Part shown: piece by piece, positions 1 through 7,351 of the stretch
Layout: each line of letters begins with the position of its first letter
Position numbering within the stretch: position 1 is the stretch's first letter
Source: Thiobacillus sp. UBA6205
GTDB taxonomy: Bacteria; Pseudomonadota; Gammaproteobacteria; Burkholderiales; Thiobacillaceae
NCBI GenBank assembly: GCA_002421825.1
Contig: DISR01000062.1
Coordinates: 1-9,947, forward strand
Direction of reading: 5' to 3'
Length of the DNA stretch: 9,947 nt
Program-made: the position numbers and the translations under genes
Notes under the pieces: generated by a model
Databases searched by the model: none
The model's input: the letters and a program-made list of their open reading frames with translations, nothing else
What the model was told of the DNA's origin: nothing

Positions 1-63
1 CCCGCCGCGACGCCGGAAGACATTATGCTGCTGCGGGAAATTCGCGACAGCCTGAAAAAATAG
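1..63 (+). CDS. mscL: Large-conductance mechanosensitive channel MscL, C-terminal end only
   Basis: Only the last 20 codons are present, in frame 1, ending with TAG at 61-63. The peptide contains PAATPEDIMLL followed by REIRDSLKK. It lines up with the cytoplasmic C-terminal helix of E. coli MscL, which from memory has the pattern EEVLLTEIRDLLKEQ after an alanine/proline-rich linker. In the family this helix forms the pentameric bundle under the pore, and the channel opens at high membrane tension to release solutes during hypo-osmotic shock. The match is short but distinctive: acidic pair, two leucines, then EIRD-LK. The transmembrane part lies left of the window. The gene converges on polA, with a hairpin between them. 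The name rests on about 18 residues, so it is likely rather than certain. Confidence 0.78.
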   Translation, partial: PAATPEDIMLLREIRDSLKK

Positions 64-89
64 GCCTGGCCACAAAACCCCAAAGCCTG

Positions 90-175
90 AACACAGAGGG
101 CACGGAGGCCGCAGAGGAAGGCAGGACAATGCGTCGCCTTCCGGTTTCCTCTGATCCCTCTGCCGCCTCTGTGTT
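90..175. repeat. Inverted repeat of short GAGG-containing units between convergent mscL and polA
   Basis: The left arm (90-119) and right arm (146-175) are 30 nt each and pair at about 23 of 30 positions, with perfect runs of 10 bp at the outer end and 8 bp at the inner end. Each arm is itself a loose tandem of 9-nt units of the form ACAGAGGNN. Between the arms, AAGGC (118-122) can alternatively pair with GCCTT (136-140). The element sits 26 bp after the mscL stop and 19 bp after the polA stop, so it is placed to end transcription from both sides. It has no good U-tract, so it is not a textbook intrinsic terminator. A related hairpin lies at 4795-4861. The pairing is seen directly; the terminator role is inferred. 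Confidence 0.75.
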
Positions 176-194
176 ATTGCAATGCCGTATCCCT

Positions 195-2921
195 TCAGTG
201 CGCCGCTTCCCAGTTCGGGCCGCTGCCCACTTCGGCCTTCAGCGGCACTTTCAACTGCGCCACGCCGGCCATCAACTGCGGCAGGCGCGTACGCACGTCG
301 GCCAGTTCATTTTCCGGCACTTCCAGCACCAGTTCGTCATGCACCTGCATGATCATTTTGCTTTGCAGCCCGTCCGCATCGAGCCAGCCCTGCACGGCAA
401 TCATGGACAGCTTGATGAGGTCGGCCGCGGTGCCCTGCATGGGGGCGTTGATGGCGGCGCGCTCCGCGCCCTGGCGGCGGGCAGGATTCTTCGAATTGAT
501 CTCGGGCAGGTACAGGCGGCGGCCGAACACGGTTTCCACGAAGCCTTGCGAGCGCGCCTGCTCGCGCGTGCGCTGCATGTAGTCGGCCACGCCGGGATAG
601 CGCGCGAAATAGCGGTCGATGTAGGCCTGCGCGGCGCTGCGTTCGAGGTTGAGCTGCGAGGCAAGGCCAAAGGCCGACATGCCGTAGATGAGGCCGAAGT
701 TGATGACCTTGGCCATGCGCCGCTGGTCCGAACTCACTTCATCCAGCGCCACGCCGAACACTTCGGACGCGGTCGCGGTGTGGATGTCGCGGTCTTCGGC
801 GAAGGCCTTGAGCAGGCCCTCGTCGCCGGACAAGTGGGCCATGATGCGCAGCTCGATCTGCGAATAATCCGCCGACACGATCACCGACCCCGGCGGCGCG
901 ATGAAGGCCTCGCGGATGCGGCGCCCTTCCTGGGTGCGCACCGGAATGTTTTGCAAATTCGGGTCGGAACTCGACAGCCGGCCGGTGACCGCGGTGGCCT
1001 GCGAATAGCTGGTGTGCACCCTGCCCGTGCCGCGGTTGATCATCTGCGGCAGCTTGTCGGTATAGGTGGACTTGAGCTTGGCCAGCCCGCGGTATTCCAG
1101 CAGGGTCTTGGGCAGCGGATAGTCGGCGGCCAGGGTTTCCAGCACTTCCTCGTCGGTGGAAGGCTGGCCGCCGGGGGTTTTCTTGATCACCGGCAGCTTC
1201 ATCTCGGTGAAAAATATTTCCTGGATCTGCTTGGGCGAATTCAGGTTGAACGGATGGCCGGCCAATTGAAAGGCCTGGTTCTCCAGCTTCAGCATGGCCT
1301 CGCCCAACTCGCGGCCCTGCGTGGCGAGTTTTTCGCGGTCAAGCAGCACGCCGTTGCGCTCCATGCGGAAGAGGATGTCGGCCACCGGCAGTTCGATGTT
1401 TTCATAAACCGCCTTCAACCCCGGCACCGGCTCGATTTGCGGGTACAGCGCCGCGTGCACGCGCAGGGTGACGTCGGCATCCTCGGCGGCGTACTGGGTG
1501 GCGGTGTCGAGGTCGACCTGGTCGAAGCCGATCTGCTTGGCGCCCTTGCCGGCGACATCGTGGTAGGTGATGACGGAAAGCGTGGTAAAGCGCGCGGCCA
1601 GGCTGTCGAGGTCGTGCGGCATGTGCGACTCGGCGACATAGGATTCGAGCAGGGTGTCGTGCACGACGCCCTTCAGGCGGATGCCGTGGTTGGCCAGCAC
1701 ATGGCGGTCGAACTTGAGGTTCTGCCCGATTTTCTGCGGGCGCTCGCTTTCCAGCCAGGGCTTGAGCCTGGCCAGCGCCGCTTCGCGATTCAGTTGGTCG
1801 GGCGCGCCCGGATAGCGGTGCGCCAGCGGCAGGTAGGCGGCCTCGCCCGCTGCCACGGCGAAGGACATGCCGACGAGTTCCGCCGTCATCGAATCGAGCG
1901 CCGTGGTTTCGGTATCGAAGCCGACCTGTTCGGCAGCGCGGATTTTCTCCAGCCAGGTTTCCAGCTGCGCCTCGCTCTGGATGCAAACATAATTGGCGCG
2001 GTGGTCGGCCGAGGGCGCGGTGGCTGGCATTCCTCCCCCGCCCGCATCGGCAGCCTCCTGCGCCTCGCCGGCCGCGCGCAGTTCGCGCAGCCAGGTGCGA
2101 AAGTCCTGGGCTTCGTAGAAATTCAGCAGTTTCTCGCGATCCGCTGCCTGCCTGGTGAGCGCCCCAGGCTCGAAAGCGAGGCCGACATCGGTCTTGATGG
2201 TGACGAGCTTGCGCCCCATGGGCAGCCAGTCCAGGGCCTTCCTGAGGTTCTCCCCCACCACGCCCTTGATCTCATTGGCGCGCGCGATGATCTCGTCGAG
2301 GCTGCCATATTCAGCCAGCCACTTGACCGCGGTTTTCGGGCCGACCTTTTCCACGCCCGGCACGTTGTCCACGCTGTCGCCGATGAGCGCGAGGTAATCG
2401 ACGATGCGCGTCGCCGGCACGCCGAATTTTTCCTGCACGCCCTTTTCGTCGAGCACTTCGTTGCTCATGGTGTTGACCAGGATGACATGGTCGTTCACCA
2501 GCTGCGCCATGTCCTTGTCGCCGGTGGAGACGATGCTTCTCACGCCGTGCTTTTCCGCATGCCTGACCAGGGTGCCGATGACATCGTCGGCCTCGACGCC
2601 GTCGACGATGACAAGCGGCCAACCCAGCGCGCGGATGCCTTCGAACAGCGGCTCGATCTGCACCGAAAGGTCTTCGGCCATGGGCGGGCGGTTGGCCTTG
2701 TACTGCGGATACCAGTCCTCGCGGAAAGTTTTGCCCTTGGGGTCGAACACGCAGGCGATATAATCGGCCGGGTAATCCTTTTCCAGCTTTTTCAGCATGC
2801 TGATGACGCCGTAAACGGCGCCGGTAGGCTGGTTGTGGCGGTTGCGCAAGTCCGGCAGGGCATGGAAGGCCCGGTACAGGTAGGATGAGCCATCCACCAG
2901 CAGAAGGGTTTTGGGGGTCAT
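195..2921 (-). CDS. polA: DNA polymerase I (PolA), full length with proofreading
   Basis: This 908-residue protein matches family A DNA polymerase I, which fills gaps and removes RNA primers in replication and excision repair in the cytoplasm. The 5' nuclease domain covers about residues 1-290, with LLVDGSSYLYRAFH near the start, EADD at 110-113 and TGDKD at 133-137. The 3'-5' exonuclease (about 310-500) keeps its acidic residues: DTE at 336-338, NLKFD at 401-405 and Y477/D481. The polymerase domain keeps motif A (DYSQIE, 685-690), motif B (K738, F742, Y746) and motif C (HDE, 861-863). All these sit 20 positions below their E. coli counterparts where I recall the numbering, so all three activities should be intact. 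The ATG at 2919-2921 has no clear Shine-Dalgarno sequence but gives the standard N-terminus. It diverges from the LOG gene 11 bp away and converges on mscL. Confidence 0.98.
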   Translation of the reverse strand: MTPKTLLLVDGSSYLYRAFHALPDLRNRHNQPTGAVYGVISMLKKLEKDYPADYIACVFDPKGKTFREDWYPQYKANRPPMAEDLSVQIEPLFEGIRALGWPLVIVDGVEADDVIGTLVRHAEKHGVRSIVSTGDKDMAQLVNDHVILVNTMSNEVLDEKGVQEKFGVPATRIVDYLALIGDSVDNVPGVEKVGPKTAVKWLAEYGSLDEIIARANEIKGVVGENLRKALDWLPMGRKLVTIKTDVGLAFEPGALTRQAADREKLLNFYEAQDFRTWLRELRAAGEAQEAADAGGGGMPATAPSADHRANYVCIQSEAQLETWLEKIRAAEQVGFDTETTALDSMTAELVGMSFAVAAGEAAYLPLAHRYPGAPDQLNREAALARLKPWLESERPQKIGQNLKFDRHVLANHGIRLKGVVHDTLLESYVAESHMPHDLDSLAARFTTLSVITYHDVAGKGAKQIGFDQVDLDTATQYAAEDADVTLRVHAALYPQIEPVPGLKAVYENIELPVADILFRMERNGVLLDREKLATQGRELGEAMLKLENQAFQLAGHPFNLNSPKQIQEIFFTEMKLPVIKKTPGGQPSTDEEVLETLAADYPLPKTLLEYRGLAKLKSTYTDKLPQMINRGTGRVHTSYSQATAVTGRLSSSDPNLQNIPVRTQEGRRIREAFIAPPGSVIVSADYSQIELRIMAHLSGDEGLLKAFAEDRDIHTATASEVFGVALDEVSSDQRRMAKVINFGLIYGMSAFGLASQLNLERSAAQAYIDRYFARYPGVADYMQRTREQARSQGFVETVFGRRLYLPEINSKNPARRQGAERAAINAPMQGTAADLIKLSMIAVQGWLDADGLQSKMIMQVHDELVLEVPENELADVRTRLPQLMAGVAQLKVPLKAEVGSGPNWEAAH

Positions 2922-2932
2922 AAGGAACCGAA

Positions 2933-3658
2933 ATGAAAAACAAACTGCCCGAAATGGCCGATCCGCGCGGCACGGCGGAAATCGATTATTCGGCCCGCGA
3001 ATCCTGGCGCCTGTTCGGCATTATGGCAGAGTTCGTCGAGGCGACAGAACGGCTGGCCGAGATCCGCCCGGCGGTGTCGATCTTCGGCAGCGCGCGCACG
3101 CCGCACGACCATGCCTACTACCTGCTCACCGAGCAGATCGCGCGCCAGCTGTCGGACGCGGGCTTCTCCGTCATTTCCGGCGGCGGCCCCGGCATCATGG
3201 AAGCGGCGAACAAGGGCGCCTACTTCGGCAGGTCGCCCAGCGTCGGCCTCAACATCCAGCTGCCGCACGAGCAGCACACCAACCTCTACCAGGACATCAG
3301 CCAGACCTTCCACCACTTCTTCGCGCGCAAGGTGATGTTCGTGAAGTTCGCCGCCGCCTACGTGGTCATGCCGGGCGGCTTCGGCACACTGGACGAACTC
3401 ATGGAGGCGCTGACCCTGGTACAGACCGGCAAGACCCGCGCCATCCCCATCATTCTGGTCGGTTCGGCGTTCTGGTCTGGGCTGCTGGACTGGTTCAACC
3501 AGCGTCTGGTCGGGGAAGGCATGATCAACGCGCAGGACATGACCCTCATCCAGGTCATCGACAAGCCGGCGGACGTAGTCGAGGCCATCTTCAGCCACTA
3601 TGAGAAGCGCGGCTTCACGCCGACCATGAGCGAGCGGGAAATCCAGCTCAACCTCTGA
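2933..3658 (+). CDS. LOG-family protein (TIGR00730-type Rossmann fold), probable nucleoside 5'-monophosphate phosphoribohydrolase
   Basis: The 241-residue product has the LOG-family signatures: SIFGSART at 49-56 for the first Rossmann strand and loop, SGGGPGIMEAANKG at 82-95, and PGGFGTLDE at 147-155 with the ARK motif just before it at 131-133. Characterised LOG proteins cleave the N-glycosidic bond of nucleoside monophosphates, releasing a free base and ribose 5-phosphate. Older databases call them lysine decarboxylases, which is not supported. The substrate cannot be told from sequence; purine nucleotide turnover or cytokinin-like release are options. A good Shine-Dalgarno (AAGGAA, 2922-2927) lies 5 nt before the ATG, which fixes the start. 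The gene is first in a rightward run with the DUF2782 and membrane-protein genes. Its start codon is 11 bp from the divergent polA start, so its promoter probably lies inside the polA 5' coding region. Confidence 0.88.
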   Translation: MKNKLPEMADPRGTAEIDYSARESWRLFGIMAEFVEATERLAEIRPAVSIFGSARTPHDHAYYLLTEQIARQLSDAGFSVISGGGPGIMEAANKGAYFGRSPSVGLNIQLPHEQHTNLYQDISQTFHHFFARKVMFVKFAAAYVVMPGGFGTLDELMEALTLVQTGKTRAIPIILVGSAFWSGLLDWFNQRLVGEGMINAQDMTLIQVIDKPADVVEAIFSHYEKRGFTPTMSEREIQLNL

Positions 3659-3711
3659 TTTTGAGTGCTGATTAAGCTATTTTGAAAGTAGAATACCGAC
3701 CGGACACCGAC

Positions 3712-4053
3712 ATGAAAAAAACCAGCCAAACCCTCCTTGCCGCCCTGATTCTGTCCAGCCTGCCGGCACTGGCCGCGGACAAGGCGCCCGCCCCTCCGCC
3801 AGGGAGCACGCCCGTTCCAGACGGCGCCCCCAGGCCCGGAGAAATCGAGGAACCCTCGATCACCATCCGCAGCCGCGGCGGCGAGCGCGTCGAAGAATAC
3901 CGTTTGCGCGGCAAGCTTTACATGATTCGCGTCACCCCGCCCAGGGGCGCGCCCTATTATCTGATCGACCAGATGGGACGCGGCGAATTCACCCGCCACG
4001 AAGGCCCGGCAGCCCCGACCGCAGTGCCGCACTGGGTCCTGAAAACCTTCTAA
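3712..4053 (+). CDS. Secreted DUF2782 family protein
   Basis: The 113-residue product starts with a clear signal peptide: MKK, a hydrophobic stretch to about residue 17, then a cleavage site after LPALA (about residue 21). The mature part begins with a proline-rich stretch (APAPPPGSTP, about 25-34). It then carries the compact domain typical of DUF2782, including IRSRGGERVEEYR, the strand GKLYMIRVTP and an aromatic tail with APYYLIDQ and a WVL near the end. The function is unknown; export to the periplasm is inferred from the signal. I recall DUF2782 genes next to polA in Pseudomonas, which supports the family call. An in-frame TTG at 3682 would add ten residues before the signal peptide, so the ATG at 3712 is preferred. 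The 53-bp AT-rich gap upstream contains a TAGAAT hexamer (3689-3694) without a convincing -35 box. The next gene starts 6 bp downstream. Confidence 0.85.
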   Translation: MKKTSQTLLAALILSSLPALAADKAPAPPPGSTPVPDGAPRPGEIEEPSITIRSRGGERVEEYRLRGKLYMIRVTPPRGAPYYLIDQMGRGEFTRHEGPAAPTAVPHWVLKTF

Positions 4054-4059
4054 ACGGGC

Positions 4060-4779
4060 ATGAGCGAAGAACTTCCGCGCCGCGTGCCGGCGGGAGCCGG
4101 TTTTGACTGGATGACAGGCTCGTTCAGGCTGTTCATCAAAAGTCCGCTCATGCTCGGCGCTGCGGCAGCGATCTTTCTCGGCGCACTGCTGATCCTGCAG
4201 CTCATTCCCTATGCCGGAGCAGGCCTCACCGAACTCCTCACCCCGCTGATGCTGGCGGGTTTCATGCGCGCGTTCCGCGCCATCGACGAAGGCGCCGAGC
4301 CGGAACTGCCCCAATTCGCCGCCGGCTTCCGCAGCCATGCCATCCCGCTCGCCATGGTCGGTGCGATCTACCTGGGCATCCTGCTCGCCATCTTGTGGCT
4401 GATGAAGCTGCTTGGCGTCGACTACGCCGCAATGCTGCAGGCCATGCAGGAAGGCGCCAGCCCCGAACAGGTTGCGCAAGGACTCGAGGGCAAGGGCATC
4501 ATGCTGCTGCTGGGCCTGGCGCTGGTCATTCCGGCTGTCGCCGCCACCTGGTACGCTCCCGCGCTGGTGCTGTTCGGCAATGCAGGTCCGCTGCAGGCCA
4601 TGGGTTTGAGCCTCAAGGCCTGTGTCAGGAACTGGCTGGCGCTGGCGGTCAACGGCGTTGCGCTGATTCCGGTATTCCTGCTGGCCCTGATTCCGGTCGT
4701 CGGCATGCTGATCGCCGTGCCCGTCATGCTCGGCACCGCCTACCTCGGCTATCAGGCGATGTTCGCTTCCAGGGGATAA
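4060..4779 (+). CDS. Multi-pass inner-membrane protein, BPSS1780 family-like
   Basis: The 239-residue product is strongly hydrophobic, with about six candidate membrane segments at residues 27-48, 54-70, 94-118, 146-172, 190-212 and 213-232. The amphipathic N-terminus (RRVPAGAGFDWMTGSFRLF) resembles the start of betaproteobacterial BPSS1780-type proteins, which typically have a tryptophan/phenylalanine-rich motif just before the first membrane segment. A charged loop (about 71-92) and a Gln/Glu-rich loop (about 126-145) separate the segments. The function is unknown. It starts 6 bp after the DUF2782 stop, so the two are probably co-transcribed and translationally linked; no strong Shine-Dalgarno is visible. 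The membrane nature is certain from composition. The family name is recalled by pattern and less sure; YciC-like membrane proteins are the main alternative. Confidence 0.8.
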   Translation: MSEELPRRVPAGAGFDWMTGSFRLFIKSPLMLGAAAAIFLGALLILQLIPYAGAGLTELLTPLMLAGFMRAFRAIDEGAEPELPQFAAGFRSHAIPLAMVGAIYLGILLAILWLMKLLGVDYAAMLQAMQEGASPEQVAQGLEGKGIMLLLGLALVIPAVAATWYAPALVLFGNAGPLQAMGLSLKACVRNWLALAVNGVALIPVFLLALIPVVGMLIAVPVMLGTAYLGYQAMFASRG

Positions 4780-4794
4780 AGCTAAAGAGCCTCA

Positions 4795-4861
4795 CAAGGA
4801 GGACAAGAGGACAGGAGTAAATCGCTTTACGGTTTTTCCTCTTGTCCTCATGTCCTCTTTG
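4795..4861. repeat. Inverted repeat of GAGGACA units between convergent genes, probable bidirectional terminator
   Basis: The left arm (4795-4817) pairs with the right arm (4839-4861) at 20 of 23 positions. Each arm is a tandem of 8-9-nt units related to AAGAGGAC, so several pairing registers are possible. The loop holds a second small perfect hairpin, GTAAA (4817-4821) with TTTAC (4826-4830) around TCGC, followed by a run of five T (4833-4837). The element lies 15 bp after the membrane-protein stop and 10 bp after the uvrD stop. Its architecture matches the element at 90-175. The structure is seen directly; the termination role is inferred from position. Confidence 0.8.
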
Positions 4862-4871
4862 TTCAAGATTT

Positions 4872-7040
4872 CTACGCCGCGCTCAGCTTGGCATACTCCA
4901 GCGCCAGCCATTTCACGCCGGCGTCGCGAAATTTCACCTGCACCCGCGCATCGCTGCCGCGCCCCTCGAATCCCAGGATCACGCCGCCGCCGAATTTGGG
5001 ATGCGCGACGTTCTGCCCGACGGAAAAACCGGCCGCACCCGGGCTGCCCCCGCTGCATGAGGAAGCCGGCGCCGGTTCCTGCGCCCAGGCGGCGCGGCGC
5101 TTGTTGAGCGGCAACAAGAGATTTTCGGGCAACTCGGACAAGAAGCGCGACGGCAGGCCGTAGCGCACCTGGCCGTGCAGCATGCGCGATTGCGCGTGGG
5201 TGAGGTACAAACGACGGCGCGCACGCGTGATCGCCACGTACATCAGGCGGCGCTCCTCCTCCAGGCCGTCGGCGTCGGCGAAGCTCTGCTCGTGCGGGAA
5301 CAGGCCTTCCTCGAGGCCGGTGATGAACACGCTGTGGAACTCCAGGCCCTTGGCGGCGTGCACGGTCATGAGCTGCAGCGCATCGGCGCCCTCACCGGCC
5401 TGATGCTCGCCCGCCTCCAGCGCGGCGTGGGCGAGGAAGGCCTCCATCACGCTCTGGCCTTCCTCCACCACGGCTTCAGGATCCTGCTCGAACAGCGCAG
5501 CGGCGTTGACCAGTTCGTTGAGGTTCTCGAGGCGATCCTGGCCGTCCTTTTCGTTCAGGTAGTGGTCGGCCAGGCCGGAGAGATTGATGACCTGTTCCAG
5601 GGTTTCCGCGAGCGACAGGCCTTCGATCGCCTCGCGCGCCTTTTCGATCAGATTCACGAATGCCGGCAGGCCCTTGGCGGCATCGCGCTTGGCTGGATTA
5701 ATTTTTCCGGCACTTTGCGCCTGCGCCGCCAGCCACAGGCTGACGCCGCCGGATTGGGCGGCTTCCTGCAGGTTTTCCAGGCTGCGCGCGCCGATGCCGC
5801 GCGTGGGGAAATTGACGATGCGCAGGAAGGCACCGTCGTCGTCCGGAAAACTCATCACGCGGAGATATGCCAGCGCATGCTTCACTTCCTGGCGCTCGAA
5901 AAAGCGCAGGCCGCCGTAGACCTTGTAGGGAATGCCCGAGGTGAACAGCGCATGCTCCAGCACGCGCGACTGCGCGTTGGAGCGGTACAGCAGCGCGATG
6001 TCGGACAGCGCGCGCCCCTCGCGATGCAGCGCCTTTACCTCGTCGACGATGAAGCCGGCCTCGTCCTGGTCGCCGTAGCCCTCGAACACGCGGATCGGTT
6101 CGCCCGCGCCCTCGTCGGTCCACAAATTCTTGCCCAGGCGCTCGCGGTTCCTGGCAATCAATTCGTTGGCGGCGGAAAGGATGTTGCCGTGGCTGCGATA
6201 GTTCTGCTCCAGCTTGATCACGCGCCCCTGGGCGTATTCGCGCTCGAACTCGCGCATGTTGGCGGTTTCCGCGCCGCGGAAGGCGTAGATCGACTGGTCG
6301 TCGTCGCCCACCGCGAACATGGCCGTGGACGGCCCGGCGAAGAGCTTGAGCCAGCGGTACTGCAGCGGGTTGGTGTCCTGAAACTCGTCGATGAGGATGT
6401 GCTTGAAGCGCGCCTGGTAATGCTGCCTGAGCGGCTCGTTGCGCGACAACAGCTCATAGGAGCGCAGCAAGAGCTCGGCGAAATCCACCACGCCCTCGCG
6501 CTGGCACTGGGCGTCGTAGGCCTCGAAGATTTCGGCCAGGCGCCGCGTGAACTCGTCGTGCACCTCGACATCCTTCGCGCGCAGGCCGGCCTCCTTGTGG
6601 CCGTTGATGAACCACTGCACCTTGCGCGGCTCGTATTTCTCGGTGTCGATGTTCATCGCCTTCAGCAGGCGCTTGATGGCGGAAGCCTGGTCCTGCGTGT
6701 CGAGGATCTGGAACACCTGCGGCAGGCCGGCCTCGCGGTGGTGCGCCCGCAGCAGCCGATTGGCAAGGCCGTGGAAGGTGCCGACCCACATGCCGCGCGT
6801 GTTGATGGGCAGCGCGGCGGAAATGCGCGTGAGCATCTCTTTCGCCGCCTTGTTGGTGAACGTGACGGCCATTAATCCCAGCGGCGACACCTGCCCGGTG
6901 GAAATCAGCCAGGCGATGCGCGTGGTCAGCACCCGCGTCTTGCCCGAGCCGGCCCCCGCCAGGATCAGCGCGGACTGGAGCGGCAGCGTCACCGCTTCGC
7001 GCTGCTGGGGGTTGAGGGAGTCGAGAAAGGAGGCGGACAT
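4872..7040 (-). CDS. uvrD: ATP-dependent DNA helicase UvrD/PcrA type
   Basis: The 722-residue protein is a superfamily 1A 3'-5' helicase. Motifs occur in order: Q motif LNPQQ (9-13), Walker A AGAGSGKT (28-35), Walker B DEFQDTN (218-224), motif III VGDDDQSIYAFRG (244-256), motif IV YRSH (281-284), motif V VHAAKGLEF (559-567) and motif VI VAITRARRRL (602-611). The C-terminus (about 671-722) has the small beta-rich UvrD/PcrA tail, with HPKFGGGVILG and a VKF strand. This tail separates UvrD/PcrA from Rep, which lacks it, and in studied homologues it contacts RNA polymerase. UvrD unwinds the excised strand in nucleotide excision repair and acts in mismatch repair and replication-fork clearing. The length matches the E. 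coli protein. The ATG at 7038-7040 lacks an obvious Shine-Dalgarno. A possible -10 (TAAAAT, 7068-7073 on the minus strand) lies in the gap to the divergent MoaD-like gene, without a good -35. Confidence 0.95.
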   Translation of the reverse strand: MSASFLDSLNPQQREAVTLPLQSALILAGAGSGKTRVLTTRIAWLISTGQVSPLGLMAVTFTNKAAKEMLTRISAALPINTRGMWVGTFHGLANRLLRAHHREAGLPQVFQILDTQDQASAIKRLLKAMNIDTEKYEPRKVQWFINGHKEAGLRAKDVEVHDEFTRRLAEIFEAYDAQCQREGVVDFAELLLRSYELLSRNEPLRQHYQARFKHILIDEFQDTNPLQYRWLKLFAGPSTAMFAVGDDDQSIYAFRGAETANMREFEREYAQGRVIKLEQNYRSHGNILSAANELIARNRERLGKNLWTDEGAGEPIRVFEGYGDQDEAGFIVDEVKALHREGRALSDIALLYRSNAQSRVLEHALFTSGIPYKVYGGLRFFERQEVKHALAYLRVMSFPDDDGAFLRIVNFPTRGIGARSLENLQEAAQSGGVSLWLAAQAQSAGKINPAKRDAAKGLPAFVNLIEKAREAIEGLSLAETLEQVINLSGLADHYLNEKDGQDRLENLNELVNAAALFEQDPEAVVEEGQSVMEAFLAHAALEAGEHQAGEGADALQLMTVHAAKGLEFHSVFITGLEEGLFPHEQSFADADGLEEERRLMYVAITRARRRLYLTHAQSRMLHGQVRYGLPSRFLSELPENLLLPLNKRRAAWAQEPAPASSCSGGSPGAAGFSVGQNVAHPKFGGGVILGFEGRGSDARVQVKFRDAGVKWLALEYAKLSAA

Positions 7041-7049
7041 GGCTACAAT
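7021..7049 (+). promoter_or_regulatory. Candidate sigma-70 promoter for the MoaD-like gene
   Basis: A TACAAT hexamer (7044-7049, five of six matches to the -10 consensus) follows TCGAGA (7021-7026, four of six matches to the -35 consensus) with a 17-nt spacer. The -35 lies inside the first codons of uvrD on the opposite strand. Transcription would start near 7056, giving a leader of about 30 nt before the ATG at 7086. This argues against using the TTG at 7056 as start codon. The call rests on pattern only. Confidence 0.4.
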
Positions 7050-7085
7050 GAGGACTTGCGAAGCTGTATTTTACTGGATGAAGAA

Positions 7086-7331
7086 ATGATCAATATTCTC
7101 TATTTCGGCAGCCTGGTCGACGCCTTCGACCGCGCCTCCGACGAAATCGACCTGCCGCCCCAGGTCCAGGACGTGCAGAGCCTGCTGTTCTTCCTCAGCC
7201 TGCGCGGCGAGGCCTGGGCCCGCTACCTGCGCAATAACCCCGGTCTCAAGATCACCGTCAACCGCAAATTCGCCGAGGGCGGCACGCCGGTCAAGGACGG
7301 CGACGAGATCGCACTGGTGGCGCTGGGCTGA
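7086..7331 (+). CDS. MoaD/ThiS-like small sulfur-carrier (ubiquitin-fold) protein with atypical C-terminus
   Basis: The 81-residue product has the size and pattern of MoaD: an N-terminal strand INILYFGSL, a central helix region with an RGEAWARYL segment, the strand KITVNRKFA (55-63) and the terminal DGDEIALV strand (71-78). MoaD carries sulfur as a C-terminal thiocarboxylate for molybdopterin synthesis, after adenylation by MoeB. ThiS does the same for thiamine. Both normally end in Gly-Gly, but this protein ends Ala-Leu-Gly, so the penultimate glycine is missing. No moaE, moeB or thiG lies nearby. The ATG at 7086 is preceded by a weak GGATGAAGAA ribosome-binding region. A TTG at 7056 would add ten residues before the conserved first strand and is unlikely. 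The gene diverges from uvrD across 45 bp and ends just before a strong terminator. The fold call is good; the pathway is unknown. Confidence 0.8.
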   Translation: MINILYFGSLVDAFDRASDEIDLPPQVQDVQSLLFFLSLRGEAWARYLRNNPGLKITVNRKFAEGGTPVKDGDEIALVALG

Positions 7332-7351
7332 ACGCGCCCGAGCAAACAAAA

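Noticed and set aside
129..2888. A 919-codon open frame on the plus strand covering nearly all of polA
   Set aside because: Its product is rich in His, Arg and Gly with no recognisable domain. It is the antisense shadow of a GC-rich gene, while the minus strand carries every catalytic motif of DNA polymerase I.
2933..3658. Lysine decarboxylase as the function of the LOG-family gene
   Set aside because: This is an old misannotation of proteins with the PGGxGT motif. The protein has no pyridoxal-phosphate site and fits nucleotide phosphoribohydrolases.
3598..4479. A 293-codon minus-strand frame across the DUF2782 and membrane-protein genes
   Set aside because: It overlaps two well-supported genes on the other strand, and its composition is typical of an antisense shadow.
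4795..4861. Tandem GAGGACA units as a possible mini CRISPR array
   Set aside because: The units are 8-9 nt with no spacers of regular length and no cas genes; the two blocks face each other as a hairpin.
5175..6875. A 566-codon open frame on the plus strand inside uvrD
   Set aside because: It is an antisense shadow with no recognisable motif; the minus-strand frame has all SF1 helicase motifs.
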